Positions 16,405 through 24,894 of a DNA stretch of 39,584 bases are shown here, in pieces (within the stretch, counting starts at the first letter, position 1; every line of letters starts with the position of its first letter). This DNA comes from Methanosarcinaceae archaeon UBA470. GTDB taxonomy: Archaea > Halobacteriota > Methanosarcinia > Methanosarcinales > Methanosarcinaceae. The stretch covers positions 1 to 39,584 of the forward strand of contig DAKU01000076.1 in NCBI GenBank assembly GCA_002508425.1. The letters are read 5' to 3'. A program made the position numbers and the translations under genes. A model generated the notes under the pieces. That model searched no databases. It had not been told where the DNA came from and was given only the letters and a program-made list of their open reading frames with translations.

Positions 16405-16866
16405 TCAGCGTTGTTCTGGCAGTTCTGAAGTAAAATTACAGAACATGCAAGAAGGGTCTTTTCTGTCATCAGTGGCTGAGAACTCAGAATCTATGGCCCG
16501 GGTGCCTTCTGCAAGTATAGATGCATTTGCCACAGTGCTACTAATGAGAATTGTGTCAAAAATCTCTTCCCTGCTAACTCCCAGTCTTTTTGCTACCCTT
16601 ATATGTGTTTTAAGGCAATGTCCACATTTGAGTGCAGAAGCCACAGCAATGCTTATAAGTTCTACTGTCTTAGGGTCCATGCGCTTGAACTCGCGCATGA
16701 TGCTATTTGTGTATATTGTTCTAGAGATGAAAAGCTCAGGCATATCTTTGATGAAGTTTACTATGTAAGGTACCTCTCCATATTGCTTCTTAATATCCTC
16801 CAGAAGTTTCTCTACAACTTCTTCAGGCTCTCCATCAAGCATCTCTTTTATCTTTTCTAGTTCCAC
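16405..16866 (-). CDS. AhpD-like carboxymuconolactone decarboxylase family protein
   Basis: 153 residues, all-helical AhpD/CMD fold. The core ELISIAVASALKCGHCLKTH holds the CxxC (CGHC) plus a downstream His, the redox and proton-relay motif of AhpD-type proteins. It should act as a thiol-disulfide or peroxidase-like protein. GTG 16866 is preceded by GAGGTGC. It begins only 15 nt after mmp7, so it is very probably the last gene of the atwA-mmp operon. A redox service role for methyl-CoM reductase activation is possible, but that link is inferred from position only. Confidence 0.88.
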   Translation of the reverse strand: MELEKIKEMLDGEPEEVVEKLLEDIKKQYGEVPYIVNFIKDMPELFISRTIYTNSIMREFKRMDPKTVELISIAVASALKCGHCLKTHIRVAKRLGVSREEIFDTILISSTVANASILAEGTRAIDSEFSATDDRKDPSCMFCNFTSELPEQR

Positions 16867-16881
16867 GTTGCACCTCGCATC

Positions 16882-17817
16882 TTATATTTCAATGCCTACT
16901 TCAGATTTCCTTTTAACCTTCACAAGTATGTAATTTTTCATTTTTGAAGGTGTAACAGTTGCAACATCTGCAAGGCGTATATTATCTTGAAGCTCTAGTT
17001 CCTCTACTTTCTTATGGAAATCTGCATAAGGAAGTTTTATGCGTATCCCATCTAATTGCAGTGTAAGTGGTGCAGGAGTATAGGCACTTTCAATTTCAGG
17101 GATCTGTTCCTGTACTTCTTTCATTATTCTGGCAGGCATGACCGCAAGGGGATCCCTGGCAATATCCTCTCTAATCTTCTCCACGATCAACCCCACTTTT
17201 TCGCTCATAACGTCCAGCGCTTCCAGTTCGTCACTGTGACGTAATCTGTGGGAGATCCTGCCTATGTTTCCAATGTACATGTCGGCTCCTGGAACTTCTT
17301 CGGTCTTAATATCAGGTCCTCCCGTGGCAACGATGGGTATCTTTATGCCTTCAAAGAGTTTTGGTTTCTTGTTTATGATACAGTCCCGAAAGGTACCAAA
17401 AGAGAACAGAGCAATATCATGCTCGTTTATGAGTTTCCTTTCATAATCTGCAGAAAGTGCAACTCTTCGCCCCATTCCTCTGGCAAGTCCTATCATTGTG
17501 GTATTTGCTCCTCCACGCCGCAGAAATTCAGCTATATCGCATGCAGAATGTGGTAGGTGATGAGATGCTAGTGTAGGTGAGACCACAGCTATCTCCGTTC
17601 CCGTAAGAGGAGCTCTGGATATCTTTCCAAGTAATTCCTTGGCAAGCTGTTCAATAAGATGTACATCATCTCTGGGCACAAGCATGACAAGTGTTACCTC
17701 TGTGGCAGCTGGAGTTTTCTGGATGAGGTATCCTCCCATATCTTCCAATAGTTCTAAAAGAAGCGTATGTCTATGTATACCACCTTCATATATGTAAGGC
17801 TCAAGCACTGCTGCCAA
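16882..17817 (-). CDS. mmp7: Methanogenesis marker protein 7
   Basis: 311 residues matching methanogenesis marker 7, found in methanogens and relatives. Mmp7 is reported as a component of the ATP-driven complex that activates methyl-CoM reductase, with McrC, Mmp3, Mmp17 and A2. Visible landmarks are YEGGIHRHTLLLELLEDMGG at the N-terminus, RGGANTTMIGLARGMGRR mid-protein, FSFGTFRDCI, and VATGGPDI. The TTG start at 17817 has GGAGGGG 7 nt upstream and overlaps the end of mmp17 by 17 nt, implying translational coupling. GTG 17808 is the alternative. Confidence 0.9.
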   Translation of the reverse strand: MAAVLEPYIYEGGIHRHTLLLELLEDMGGYLIQKTPAATEVTLVMLVPRDDVHLIEQLAKELLGKISRAPLTGTEIAVVSPTLASHHLPHSACDIAEFLRRGGANTTMIGLARGMGRRVALSADYERKLINEHDIALFSFGTFRDCIINKKPKLFEGIKIPIVATGGPDIKTEEVPGADMYIGNIGRISHRLRHSDELEALDVMSEKVGLIVEKIREDIARDPLAVMPARIMKEVQEQIPEIESAYTPAPLTLQLDGIRIKLPYADFHKKVEELELQDNIRLADVATVTPSKMKNYILVKVKRKSEVGIEI

Positions 17818-18415
17818 AAGCTTCCCCTCCTTTTATCTTTTCAAGCATTTGGTGTCCCTGCTGCACCCATTCAGGTTTCATGGCATCCTCAGATGCCACA
17901 AAAATAAATTCATTATCATTAAGTGAGTGATGGCGTACCCTGAACCCTTCAGGTGTTCCTCTTATAGCCATTTCTACAAGCCTCGAAAGCAGTGTGCGCT
18001 TTGGATCGAATATGATCATTTCTTTTATGATCTCGATATCACTATCTATATTTCCCACGCTTACATTGATGGTCTTCCTGTCCTGCTGGATAACCTTTCC
18101 ACGCCCATATTTTGCCCAGAGTTTTTCCAACAGGTCCGGCAGATATTTCTCATCACGTAGGACAAGTTGTATCTCATTTTTGCCAAGAGCCCCAATATTG
18201 ACATCTGCAAAGTCCGATGTTTTTACTAGCGGGGGACTTCCCCTCAGGATAATGGCCATCTGAAACAGAGAGTCTTCAGGTGTTATGATCACATATATCC
18301 GACCAATGGCATTAGCAAGTGCGAGATCGGACATAACATCCGAGAGAATGGACTTGTAAGCTTCCGCCTCTTCAGGTATTTTTGTCTCTACCTTGAAGAT
18401 CTCCAAGGGTTCCAT
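17801..18415 (-). CDS. mmp17: Methanogenesis marker protein 17
   Basis: 204 residues in the methanogenesis marker 17 family, one of the proteins reported in the methyl-CoM reductase activation complex. The sequence is mixed alpha/beta with a conserved-looking FDPKRTLLSRLVEMAIRGT segment near residue 150. No nucleotide-binding or cysteine motif stands out. ATG 18415 lies 5 nt after the mmp15 stop, and its 3' end overlaps mmp7 by 17 nt. Identity rests on its sequence and on its fixed place among the other marker genes. Confidence 0.88.
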   Translation of the reverse strand: MEPLEIFKVETKIPEEAEAYKSILSDVMSDLALANAIGRIYVIITPEDSLFQMAIILRGSPPLVKTSDFADVNIGALGKNEIQLVLRDEKYLPDLLEKLWAKYGRGKVIQQDRKTINVSVGNIDSDIEIIKEMIIFDPKRTLLSRLVEMAIRGTPEGFRVRHHSLNDNEFIFVASEDAMKPEWVQQGHQMLEKIKGGEAFGSSA

Positions 18416-18420
18416 AGGCT

Positions 18421-19662
18421 TCAGTCCTCCACAAATCCTGATGCCAGCAATGCACTTCCTACGGCACCTATGAGATGAGAGTTTGGTGGTACCAGCACAT
18501 TTATTTTAAGCAGATCACTCAGGGCTTTTGGAACTCCCTCTATCAGTGAAGAGCCACCCACTAGAATTAACGGCTCCTTTACATCCACTTCCTGCAATTG
18601 CTGCTCAAATATCTGTTCCACCACACTATGACAAGCTGCAGCAGCCACATCCTCAGGTCTTGATCCCTTTGCAAGCGAGTTTACCAGTGACTGGATACCA
18701 AAGACAATGCAGTAACTGTTCATCTCAACTTTTTCCTGCATACCTTTGACAGCCAGTGCCCCCAGTTCCGTGATCTCTACACCAAGTCTCTTTGCCGTCA
18801 TATCCAGGAAACGCCCGGAGGCACCTGCGCAGATGCCTCCCATGGTGAACATGCCAGGTATACCGTCCTGCACAGAGATGGCCTTGTTGTCCATTCCTCC
18901 TATGTCGATAACAGTTGCAGGGCCTTTTTGCTTGTTTGCCAGGTACACCGCACCCTTGGAATTGACCGTGATCTCTTCCTGTATCAGTTGTGCTTTAAAA
19001 TGCTCTCCTACCAGGAATCTGCCATATCCGGTAGTTCCAATAGCCTGAATTTCTTCAGCCTTTACACCCGCCTCCTCCAGTGCATGGTTGAAAGCTTCTG
19101 TGGCACTATCAATTACCTTTATAGTGGGCACCCAACCCTGGCCAATGATTTTGTCATCTCGCATGATCACAGCTTTTGTGGTGGTTGAACCGGAATCTAT
19201 ACCCGCAGTAAGGCCAGTCTGATGCTCACGGGCCAGCAGATGTTTTCTTTTTGCGATAGTAGTGAGTGCTTCCATTCTTGTCATAAGAGTAGCTGCAGTT
19301 GTCCTTTCTGTGAAAGAATAGCTGATCACAGGAACATTGGAATGTTTGTTTATGTACCTTCTTACTTCGTTCCTTACAATAGCAGCTTCAGCACACCTAA
19401 AACATGATGTGATGAACACTCCATCCACATCGGTCAGACCTTCCACTACTGCCTGAGCTCTTGCCATCATCAGACGTAGATCAGGGCTTGCAGCCTCTAT
19501 TCCAAAATCTCTTCCAATTGTATCAAGAGAAGCTATATCTATTTCAGGAAAAATTAGTTTTGCATTGACACTGGCAGCTACTTTTTCCAGTTCTCCCTGA
19601 ACTCCTGCATATTCCGAACCGCATGAGACTAACGCCACTTTTACCTGCTTATCTTTGGTCAT
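18421..19662 (-). CDS. mmp15: Methanogenesis marker protein 15 (BadF/BcrAD-type ATPase)
   Basis: 413 residues. An N-terminal domain (about 1-150) contains ALVSCGSEYAG and ITSCFRCAEA. It is followed by an ASKHA ATPase domain of the 2-hydroxyacyl-CoA dehydratase activator type, with TAGIDSGSTTTKAVIM (phosphate 1 loop), VIDIGGMDNKAI and GICAGASGRFLD, where the Cys would bind a [4Fe-4S] cluster. Related activases use ATP to drive very low-potential electron transfer, which suits a role in reducing a demanding metal centre such as nickel in F430; this role for Mmp15 is inference. The ATG start overlaps the mmp5 stop as ATGA. Confidence 0.92.
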   Translation of the reverse strand: MTKDKQVKVALVSCGSEYAGVQGELEKVAASVNAKLIFPEIDIASLDTIGRDFGIEAASPDLRLMMARAQAVVEGLTDVDGVFITSCFRCAEAAIVRNEVRRYINKHSNVPVISYSFTERTTAATLMTRMEALTTIAKRKHLLAREHQTGLTAGIDSGSTTTKAVIMRDDKIIGQGWVPTIKVIDSATEAFNHALEEAGVKAEEIQAIGTTGYGRFLVGEHFKAQLIQEEITVNSKGAVYLANKQKGPATVIDIGGMDNKAISVQDGIPGMFTMGGICAGASGRFLDMTAKRLGVEITELGALAVKGMQEKVEMNSYCIVFGIQSLVNSLAKGSRPEDVAAAACHSVVEQIFEQQLQEVDVKEPLILVGGSSLIEGVPKALSDLLKINVLVPPNSHLIGAVGSALLASGFVED

Positions 19663-20111
19663 ACTTTATCCTCCGGCGGCAGAGATTTCAGGAATTCGGC
19701 AATCTTATAGACAAATTCTTGGCCTTCCTCTTCACTTCTGGGGTATTCTACTTCAAGGATTGGAATCTCTTTTTTGCGTATCAGGTATTTAGTTAGCTCG
19801 TTCGTCCTGGCACATCCCATACATCCAAAGGCCATGGATGCTTCATTCACTATTACAGCAGCTTCTGCCTCATCTATCATAGGACCAACTATGGCCATCC
19901 GCCCTCTGACTCCTGCAGGCACTTCCACAGCTGCATATTTCAGACCCATTTTTGGTTCTTCAGCTGTTATATTAAGAGGTGGTGAATCTACCCCTACCGT
20001 ATTTACTTTCTCTTTAATCTTTTCCATCATCGCAAGGGGTTTGTGGCCGAAACGCTCTACAAGATCAGAAAGTATCAGGCTGTTGATAGGATAAATTATC
20101 ACTTTTGCCAT
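19659..20111 (-). CDS. mmp5: Methanogenesis marker protein 5
   Basis: 150 residues in the methanogenesis marker 5 family, whose function is undefined. It starts MAKVIIYPINSLILSDLVER and has a CxxC pair (C97, C100 in AFGCMGCART) that could bind metal or cycle redox state. It is 9 nt after the mmp6 stop and overlaps mmp15 by 4 nt (ATGA), so its synthesis is tied to the rest of the operon. GAGGGAATATA precedes the ATG as ribosome binding site. Confidence 0.9.
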   Translation of the reverse strand: MAKVIIYPINSLILSDLVERFGHKPLAMMEKIKEKVNTVGVDSPPLNITAEEPKMGLKYAAVEVPAGVRGRMAIVGPMIDEAEAAVIVNEASMAFGCMGCARTNELTKYLIRKKEIPILEVEYPRSEEEGQEFVYKIAEFLKSLPPEDKV

Positions 20112-20120
20112 TATATTCCC

Positions 20121-20552
20121 TCATATATTAGATTCAATAATGTCCTTCAGCTTCTTTACTTCTATTTTTTTAGCACGGTGTATCTCCGCGAGTGGAACAT
20201 GCTTATCATAAGCATCAAGTGCCTTTCCTATCATGGGTAGCATCTGTACTTCCTCTCTCAGGTAATGAAATCCTGGTCTGGGTCCACCACCCCTTACGGC
20301 CCGGCATCTTCTTTCATCCCCAGGACGAAATCCACGCTCTTTCACAAAGACATGATTCATATCCATTGCCCTCAGTTCATCCACAACCCTGTCCACAGCA
20401 TTTCTGGGGCCGGTGACCATTGTTCCGAAACAGGTCTCTTTGATCGTTATGGCAGTTTCGGATTGATAAACTTTCATCGCCGCGTCTATGGGTAGAACGC
20501 TGTCAGAACTTATGACCACTATTTTGGTAATAACATCTTCCTCACTATCCAT
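20121..20552 (-). CDS. mmp6: Methanogenesis marker protein 6
   Basis: 143 residues from ATG 20552, in the methanogenesis marker 6 family, reported with the methyl-CoM reductase activation proteins. It contains ETCFGTMVTGPRNAV and a basic, glycine-rich stretch (FRPGDERRCRAVRGGGPRPG) that may contact a cofactor or nucleic acid. The frame extends to 20627 inside mmp3. ATG 20552 is preferred because GGGAGTGAG overlaps the mmp3 stop just upstream, the standard arrangement for coupled genes, and the extension is not family-like. Confidence 0.9.
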   Translation of the reverse strand: MDSEEDVITKIVVISSDSVLPIDAAMKVYQSETAITIKETCFGTMVTGPRNAVDRVVDELRAMDMNHVFVKERGFRPGDERRCRAVRGGGPRPGFHYLREEVQMLPMIGKALDAYDKHVPLAEIHRAKKIEVKKLKDIIESNI

Positions 20553-20556
20553 GAGC

Positions 20557-22104
20557 TCACTCCCTGTTGCGTTCAATGACATAGATCTTATCTCCTTCCT
20601 TGAAATGTTGGAGCTTTTCCGTGTCAAGGATGCGTCCGATGATATTTGTACTTATGAACTTCTCTCCGGTGGGTCCGAAGAGATCATCATCCTTGGTCTT
20701 GACACCTACCATTCCCATACGCTTAGCTGCCTGATTAGTAACACCTATCTCTCCGGCTGCAACTTTTTTATTTGGTACGTTCTCCGGCAGGATTTCCTTA
20801 TATCTTTCAGCAGGTTTTTCAGCTTTGAAAATATAGGTGTTCTCATACATCATTATCAAAGGCAATATTCCTACGGGCCTAAACTGCAGACCAATAGCAT
20901 GCCTGAAGAAATCCAGGGTTATGGGTGCAACATCATCGTATAATTCTATATTGACTATTTTTGAGTCATCAACGCCAGTGGCCCTTACAGTACCTTCTTG
21001 CAGTATCCCAATAGTAGTATCAGGATCTTGGGCAACTATCAGTGCTTCATCATTTGTGTCTCCTTCACGAATGAGTTTCACACCAAATGGGACCAGCTCC
21101 TCTTCAGCTTCCGAGAAATTCTTGCCATGCAACATAATCTGTGGCGGCGTGGTGCGTACTAGAAGCCGGTGTCCAGCTTCTGCCATTTTCACCAATTCCA
21201 TGCCCTTGTCCACATGTCCTATAACAGAATGCAGAATGCTGGCTGTCCTGTCATCTGTTGAGATAAATGCCTTTCCTGCTCCATACCCCACTGTGCGCAG
21301 GAATACGGTTCCCCTCGTGCGCGGTTCATAGTTTTCATATGCAGGCAGCTCTCCAAGAAGAGTATGGTTTGATATGAACGAGCTTGAGACCATGTCCGCC
21401 TTGAAACTTCCCTTCCTTATCAGTGCAAAAAAATGTTCTGCTCCCAGAGGAGATTCCGGAGACATTACCACATCCAGATATGTGAATACTTTTTCCCCAT
21501 CTTCCATAGGAGTTGCGAGGTCAGTAGTAAGGAGGTGTTCGCCAATTTGTTTCCATGATATTACTGGCTTAATCTCAATTATACTGTCTTTCTCTCTCAG
21601 GCTTTCCAACACTCTTCTCCCACTTACGACTCTTCCAAAGGCACCTTCTTGCGGATCCCCATATTCCGCAGAGTGTCTATCCTTAGTTATTATTATATGT
21701 GTATTACGGGGATCCCCGCCACCGGCTGCAAAAAGAACTTCATATTCTCTATATACTCCAGCCTCTCTCTTAGGATCAATATCGCTTGAAAAGGGGCCGA
21801 ATGCAACTGCATCTCTGCTAGACCATCTGAGGGGTATATTTCTATATTTGTCAGATTTCTCCACCCATCGCCTTTTTGATGGTGAATCTGTTACGAAGAG
21901 CTCGATCATAAACTCTCCAGCAGTTGTAATTATCCGATACTCTGTCACATTTTCTTCTTGCGCAGCAGCAGATCGCTTAAGGATCCCTATTGAATTTCCT
22001 TCTTTGTAGGGGGTATCAAATGCCAGGATGGCATCCCTAAGGGTAGCTCCTTCAGGCAACTCTATTTTTACATCGTTGACCTCTACAGTTATCATGCCAT
22101 CCAC
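20557..22104 (-). CDS. mmp3: Methanogenesis marker protein 3
   Basis: About 515 residues in the methanogenesis marker 3 family, reported in the methyl-CoM reductase activation complex. An N-terminal beta-grasp-like part (VEVNDVKIELPEGATLRDAI) is followed by repeated cyclophilin-like beta-barrel segments (YLDVVMSPESPLGAEHFFAL and IELYDDVAPITLDFFRHAI), which is why it is sometimes labelled a peptidyl-prolyl isomerase-like protein. GTG 22104 is chosen because GAGGTG lies 6 nt before it. GTG 22113 and ATG 22095 are in-frame alternatives. It begins 24 nt after atwA and is followed by mmp6 after 4 nt. Confidence 0.9.
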   Translation of the reverse strand: MDGMITVEVNDVKIELPEGATLRDAILAFDTPYKEGNSIGILKRSAAAQEENVTEYRIITTAGEFMIELFVTDSPSKRRWVEKSDKYRNIPLRWSSRDAVAFGPFSSDIDPKREAGVYREYEVLFAAGGGDPRNTHIIITKDRHSAEYGDPQEGAFGRVVSGRRVLESLREKDSIIEIKPVISWKQIGEHLLTTDLATPMEDGEKVFTYLDVVMSPESPLGAEHFFALIRKGSFKADMVSSSFISNHTLLGELPAYENYEPRTRGTVFLRTVGYGAGKAFISTDDRTASILHSVIGHVDKGMELVKMAEAGHRLLVRTTPPQIMLHGKNFSEAEEELVPFGVKLIREGDTNDEALIVAQDPDTTIGILQEGTVRATGVDDSKIVNIELYDDVAPITLDFFRHAIGLQFRPVGILPLIMMYENTYIFKAEKPAERYKEILPENVPNKKVAAGEIGVTNQAAKRMGMVGVKTKDDDLFGPTGEKFISTNIIGRILDTEKLQHFKEGDKIYVIERNRE

Positions 22105-22128
22105 GTTTAACACCTCTTTTTTTATCTA

Positions 22129-23745
22129 TTATTTATCAGCTGCAGCTTCTATGCGCTCAGCTTCGGTAAGTAGAGATATCACTTTCTTTGGCTCTCCAAT
22201 ATCTACTATCTCACCATTTCTCATGAGTGCTACAGTATCACATATATCTTCAAGGAAGTCCATGTCATGTGATACGATTATGAATGTGTTGCCGAGCTCC
22301 TCACGTGCTTTGAGAATGGATCTCGTGACATCTTTTTTAGTAATGGGGTCCATGGTACCAGTGGGTTCGTCCATTACTATTATATTTGGTTCTTTCATTA
22401 ATATCTGAGCAAGTGCTACTCTATGCCTCTCTCCTTCACTAAGCTCATCAGGCATTTTGGGTAAGATCAATCTTGCCTTTTCCTCTGTGAACCCCGTAGT
22501 TTTCAAAGTAATGATAGCTTTCCTTACAGCAAGTTCATAGGGAAGATCTATTCCAATTGACTCAGTGAGGTTATCTATGACATTACGGTGTATGTAGAGG
22601 CTATATTCCTGGTGTAATATGCCCATGTACCGAACTGCACGTCCTCTACATTCAGGACCGGGTTTTTTCATATCTATCCACTCTTCTCCCACTCGTGTCA
22701 TCACTTCTCCACTTGTCGGCTGGACTATTCCCATGAGTATTTCGGAAGTGGTGGTCTTTCCGGCACCACTGACCCCGGCAAGCCCAAATATCTCGCTTTC
22801 TCTTACTTCGAAAGAGATGTCACTCACAGCATTGACGACTCCTCTTGTGACAGATATATACTTCTTCCTGAGGTTCTGCACTCTTATAATAGGGCTTCCA
22901 AGTGCAATATCTTTTTTCTTTTCAATTACACAAGCCATTCCAGCGAATTGTTTTGCCATATCACATGGCTTCCCTTCGTTGATTATGACTCCATCTTCAA
23001 GGATAATTGCCTTGTCTGCGATCTCTTCTACTACTTCAGACCAGTGAGAGGTTATGACCATCGTCATTTTATAGTCTTTCACTGTCCGCTCGATAACCTC
23101 ATGCACTATCTTTGCTGTCCTTGGATCCAGCGTACCTGTAGGTTCATCAGCAAGCAATAGCATGGGATTTCTCACAAGCTGGCGGGCTAATACGACTCTT
23201 TGTTTCTCTCCACCGCTCAGGTCACGTGCTATATGCATCATTCGATGTGATAGTTGTACTTTTTCCAGAAGTTCCATAGCTTTTGAAGTTACATCTTCAT
23301 CCTGATTCCCAATCTCAGTAAGGGAATTTATTACATTTGTGATGACTTTTTCATCACCGTACAATGCAAAAGTACGTTGGAGCATTATAGCTATTCTTTT
23401 AGTGATCTCTCTTCTCTTTTGATCATGTATGGACATCTCTATAAAATCAGCATCAAAAGGTACTAGTTTTTCACCAGCACATCCAGTGCATTCTTGTCCT
23501 ACTTTACTTGGGGGTTCTATATGACCACATTTTTCACAGCGTGCTAAATGGTATATCACCTGCCCGCTGATGCTTTCATATTCTTCGACACCACGAAGTA
23601 CGTGCATCAACACAGTTTTACCTGCTCCGCTTCGTCCCAATATGCCGATGACCTCTCCTTCATTTATGGTAAGATTGATGTCCTTTAGAACTTGGACACC
23701 GTCAAAATCCAGATTAAGGTTCTTGACCTCGATGAGCACTGCCAT
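22129..23745 (-). CDS. atwA: Methyl-CoM reductase activation component A2 (double ABC ATPase)
   Basis: 538 residues with two fused ABC ATPase domains. The first has GRSGAGKT, LSGGEKQRVVLARQL and ADEPTGTLDP. The second has GVSGAGKTTTSEIL, LSEGERHRVALAQIL and MDEPTGTMDP. A zinc-like insert with CEKCGH and CTGC sits in the first domain. There are no membrane segments, so it is a soluble ABC protein. Component A2 supplies ATP-driven force to reduce and activate nickel in methyl-CoM reductase. ATG 23745 has GGAGGAA 6 nt upstream. It is the first gene of the operon, with a 204-nt upstream region carrying inverted repeats. Confidence 0.95.
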   Translation of the reverse strand: MAVLIEVKNLNLDFDGVQVLKDINLTINEGEVIGILGRSGAGKTVLMHVLRGVEEYESISGQVIYHLARCEKCGHIEPPSKVGQECTGCAGEKLVPFDADFIEMSIHDQKRREITKRIAIMLQRTFALYGDEKVITNVINSLTEIGNQDEDVTSKAMELLEKVQLSHRMMHIARDLSGGEKQRVVLARQLVRNPMLLLADEPTGTLDPRTAKIVHEVIERTVKDYKMTMVITSHWSEVVEEIADKAIILEDGVIINEGKPCDMAKQFAGMACVIEKKKDIALGSPIIRVQNLRKKYISVTRGVVNAVSDISFEVRESEIFGLAGVSGAGKTTTSEILMGIVQPTSGEVMTRVGEEWIDMKKPGPECRGRAVRYMGILHQEYSLYIHRNVIDNLTESIGIDLPYELAVRKAIITLKTTGFTEEKARLILPKMPDELSEGERHRVALAQILMKEPNIIVMDEPTGTMDPITKKDVTRSILKAREELGNTFIIVSHDMDFLEDICDTVALMRNGEIVDIGEPKKVISLLTEAERIEAAADK

Positions 23746-23788
23746 TTATGTTCCTCCGTTTATGTGCCAGCTGGAGTTATTTGAGTTA

Positions 23789-23797
23789 TGGTTACCA
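23789..23797. promoter_or_regulatory. TGGTTACCA palindrome upstream of atwA
   Basis: A 9-nt palindrome about 45-52 nt before the atwA start. It shares the TGGT/ACCA half-sites with a longer palindrome upstream of aIF-5A. Possible operator; no proof. Confidence 0.25.
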
Positions 23798-23907
23798 GTT
23801 CAAATTACTTAATGGTATTGTATGGTATGTACAAAACTGCTAAAAACTTCTGCCAGCCATTTGTGATTAGTTCTCAAATTCCTTTTTTGTAGAGTATCAT
23901 CAGCATT

Positions 23908-23923
23908 ATGTAAAATTGTACAT
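23908..23923. repeat. Inverted repeat ATGTA-n6-TACAT between the HAD gene and atwA
   Basis: Five-base arms around a six-base spacer (ATGTAAAATTGTACAT), 27 nt after the HAD gene stop. It could be an operator or part of the HAD gene 3' end. Short enough to occur by chance. Confidence 0.25.
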
Positions 23924-23949
23924 AAACGTAACGCATATTGTTTTCACTG

Positions 23950-24795
23950 TTAACAATAAAAAGCTGTCCCTTGCTCTTTCATGTGGTCTGCAGTATTTAA
24001 TGAATCCACAATCTCTATTACCTCGATTATATCATTTATAACCAGGTCAGCAGTTTCCAGTAACTTTTGTGGTCTTTTATCACCTTGCTGCACTGTAACG
24101 ATCCCTATATCTGCAACTTGTAGAGCCCGGATATCGTTCATTCCATCTCCTACCATCAGTACTCTATTATATTTTCTTTTGAGGTCAAGCACTATTTTTG
24201 CTTTGTTTTCGGTAGTTGCAATCTCAAAGACATTTTCAAGTGGAATTCGGAGCTTTTCAGCTATTCCTTTCAGTGAACGCATAGTATCTCCGGAAGCTAT
24301 GTACGTGTCAACTCCTCTGCATTGCAAGAGTTCAATAGTTTTACTTGTATTTGAGTATAATTTTCCTGCAGTACTAAGCACATAAGGAATAAGTTGCGTT
24401 TCCTTGTCTACTATCAAAGCTGCAGCCATGTAGTATCTCTCTGGACAATGTATATATACTGCAGATAGCACGTCTGTCACATCTTTTACTACAACTTTTT
24501 CTTTATTAATTATTTTCATAGCTTCTTGTGGACTCACTGGTCCGCTCGAGCAACTGATGTCTATTTTTAGGTCATTATCAGCAATGAACTTCCACAGCAC
24601 TGTTGAAGGCTCTGTATTTTTCAGCATATGCGGTTCTGCATGCATCACTACAAGAGCCCTTCCCGCTTTTTCTGCAACCAGCATGGTACTTTCAACATCT
24701 TCTAAAAAATTGCCCGTTGCTGTTTCTTTTGCGACACGGTACATACGCAGCAGTGTTCCTGCGCTATCGAAAACCACTGCTATGTTCTTTTTCAT
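23950..24795 (-). CDS. Soluble P-type-ATPase-like HAD family protein
   Basis: 281 residues. The HAD core shows motif I VFDSAGTLL (nucleophile D10), motif III lysine around TENKAKIVLDL, and motif IV VGDGMNDIRAL, as in P-type ATPase phosphorylation domains but without any membrane segments. It resembles the Methanocaldococcus soluble P-type ATPase-like phosphatase MJ0968. The DxD of ordinary HAD phosphatases is DSA here, so the second acid residue is missing, as in P-type ATPases (DKT). The substrate is unknown. It lies upstream of atwA on the same strand, separated by 204 nt, and is probably a separate unit. Confidence 0.85.
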   Translation of the reverse strand: MKKNIAVVFDSAGTLLRMYRVAKETATGNFLEDVESTMLVAEKAGRALVVMHAEPHMLKNTEPSTVLWKFIADNDLKIDISCSSGPVSPQEAMKIINKEKVVVKDVTDVLSAVYIHCPERYYMAAALIVDKETQLIPYVLSTAGKLYSNTSKTIELLQCRGVDTYIASGDTMRSLKGIAEKLRIPLENVFEIATTENKAKIVLDLKRKYNRVLMVGDGMNDIRALQVADIGIVTVQQGDKRPQKLLETADLVINDIIEVIEIVDSLNTADHMKEQGTAFYC

Positions 24796-24894
24796 AAGGC
24801 GGGGTTATTCCTCATTGTATTTATCGTTATGCTGCTCAAATTTAACGGCCGATTAACTATTTGTATTGTGGGACACATGTTCATATGGTGGTCC

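Noticed and set aside
20553..20627. Longer mmp6 start at 20627
   Set aside because: It would overlap mmp3 by about 70 nt and adds a segment unlike the family. ATG 20552 has a strong ribosome site at the mmp3 stop.
20837..22009. Long plus-strand ORFs opposite mmp3 (164 and 211 codons)
   Set aside because: They are shadows of the well-supported mmp3 gene, Ser/Pro-rich and without start sites or family resemblance.
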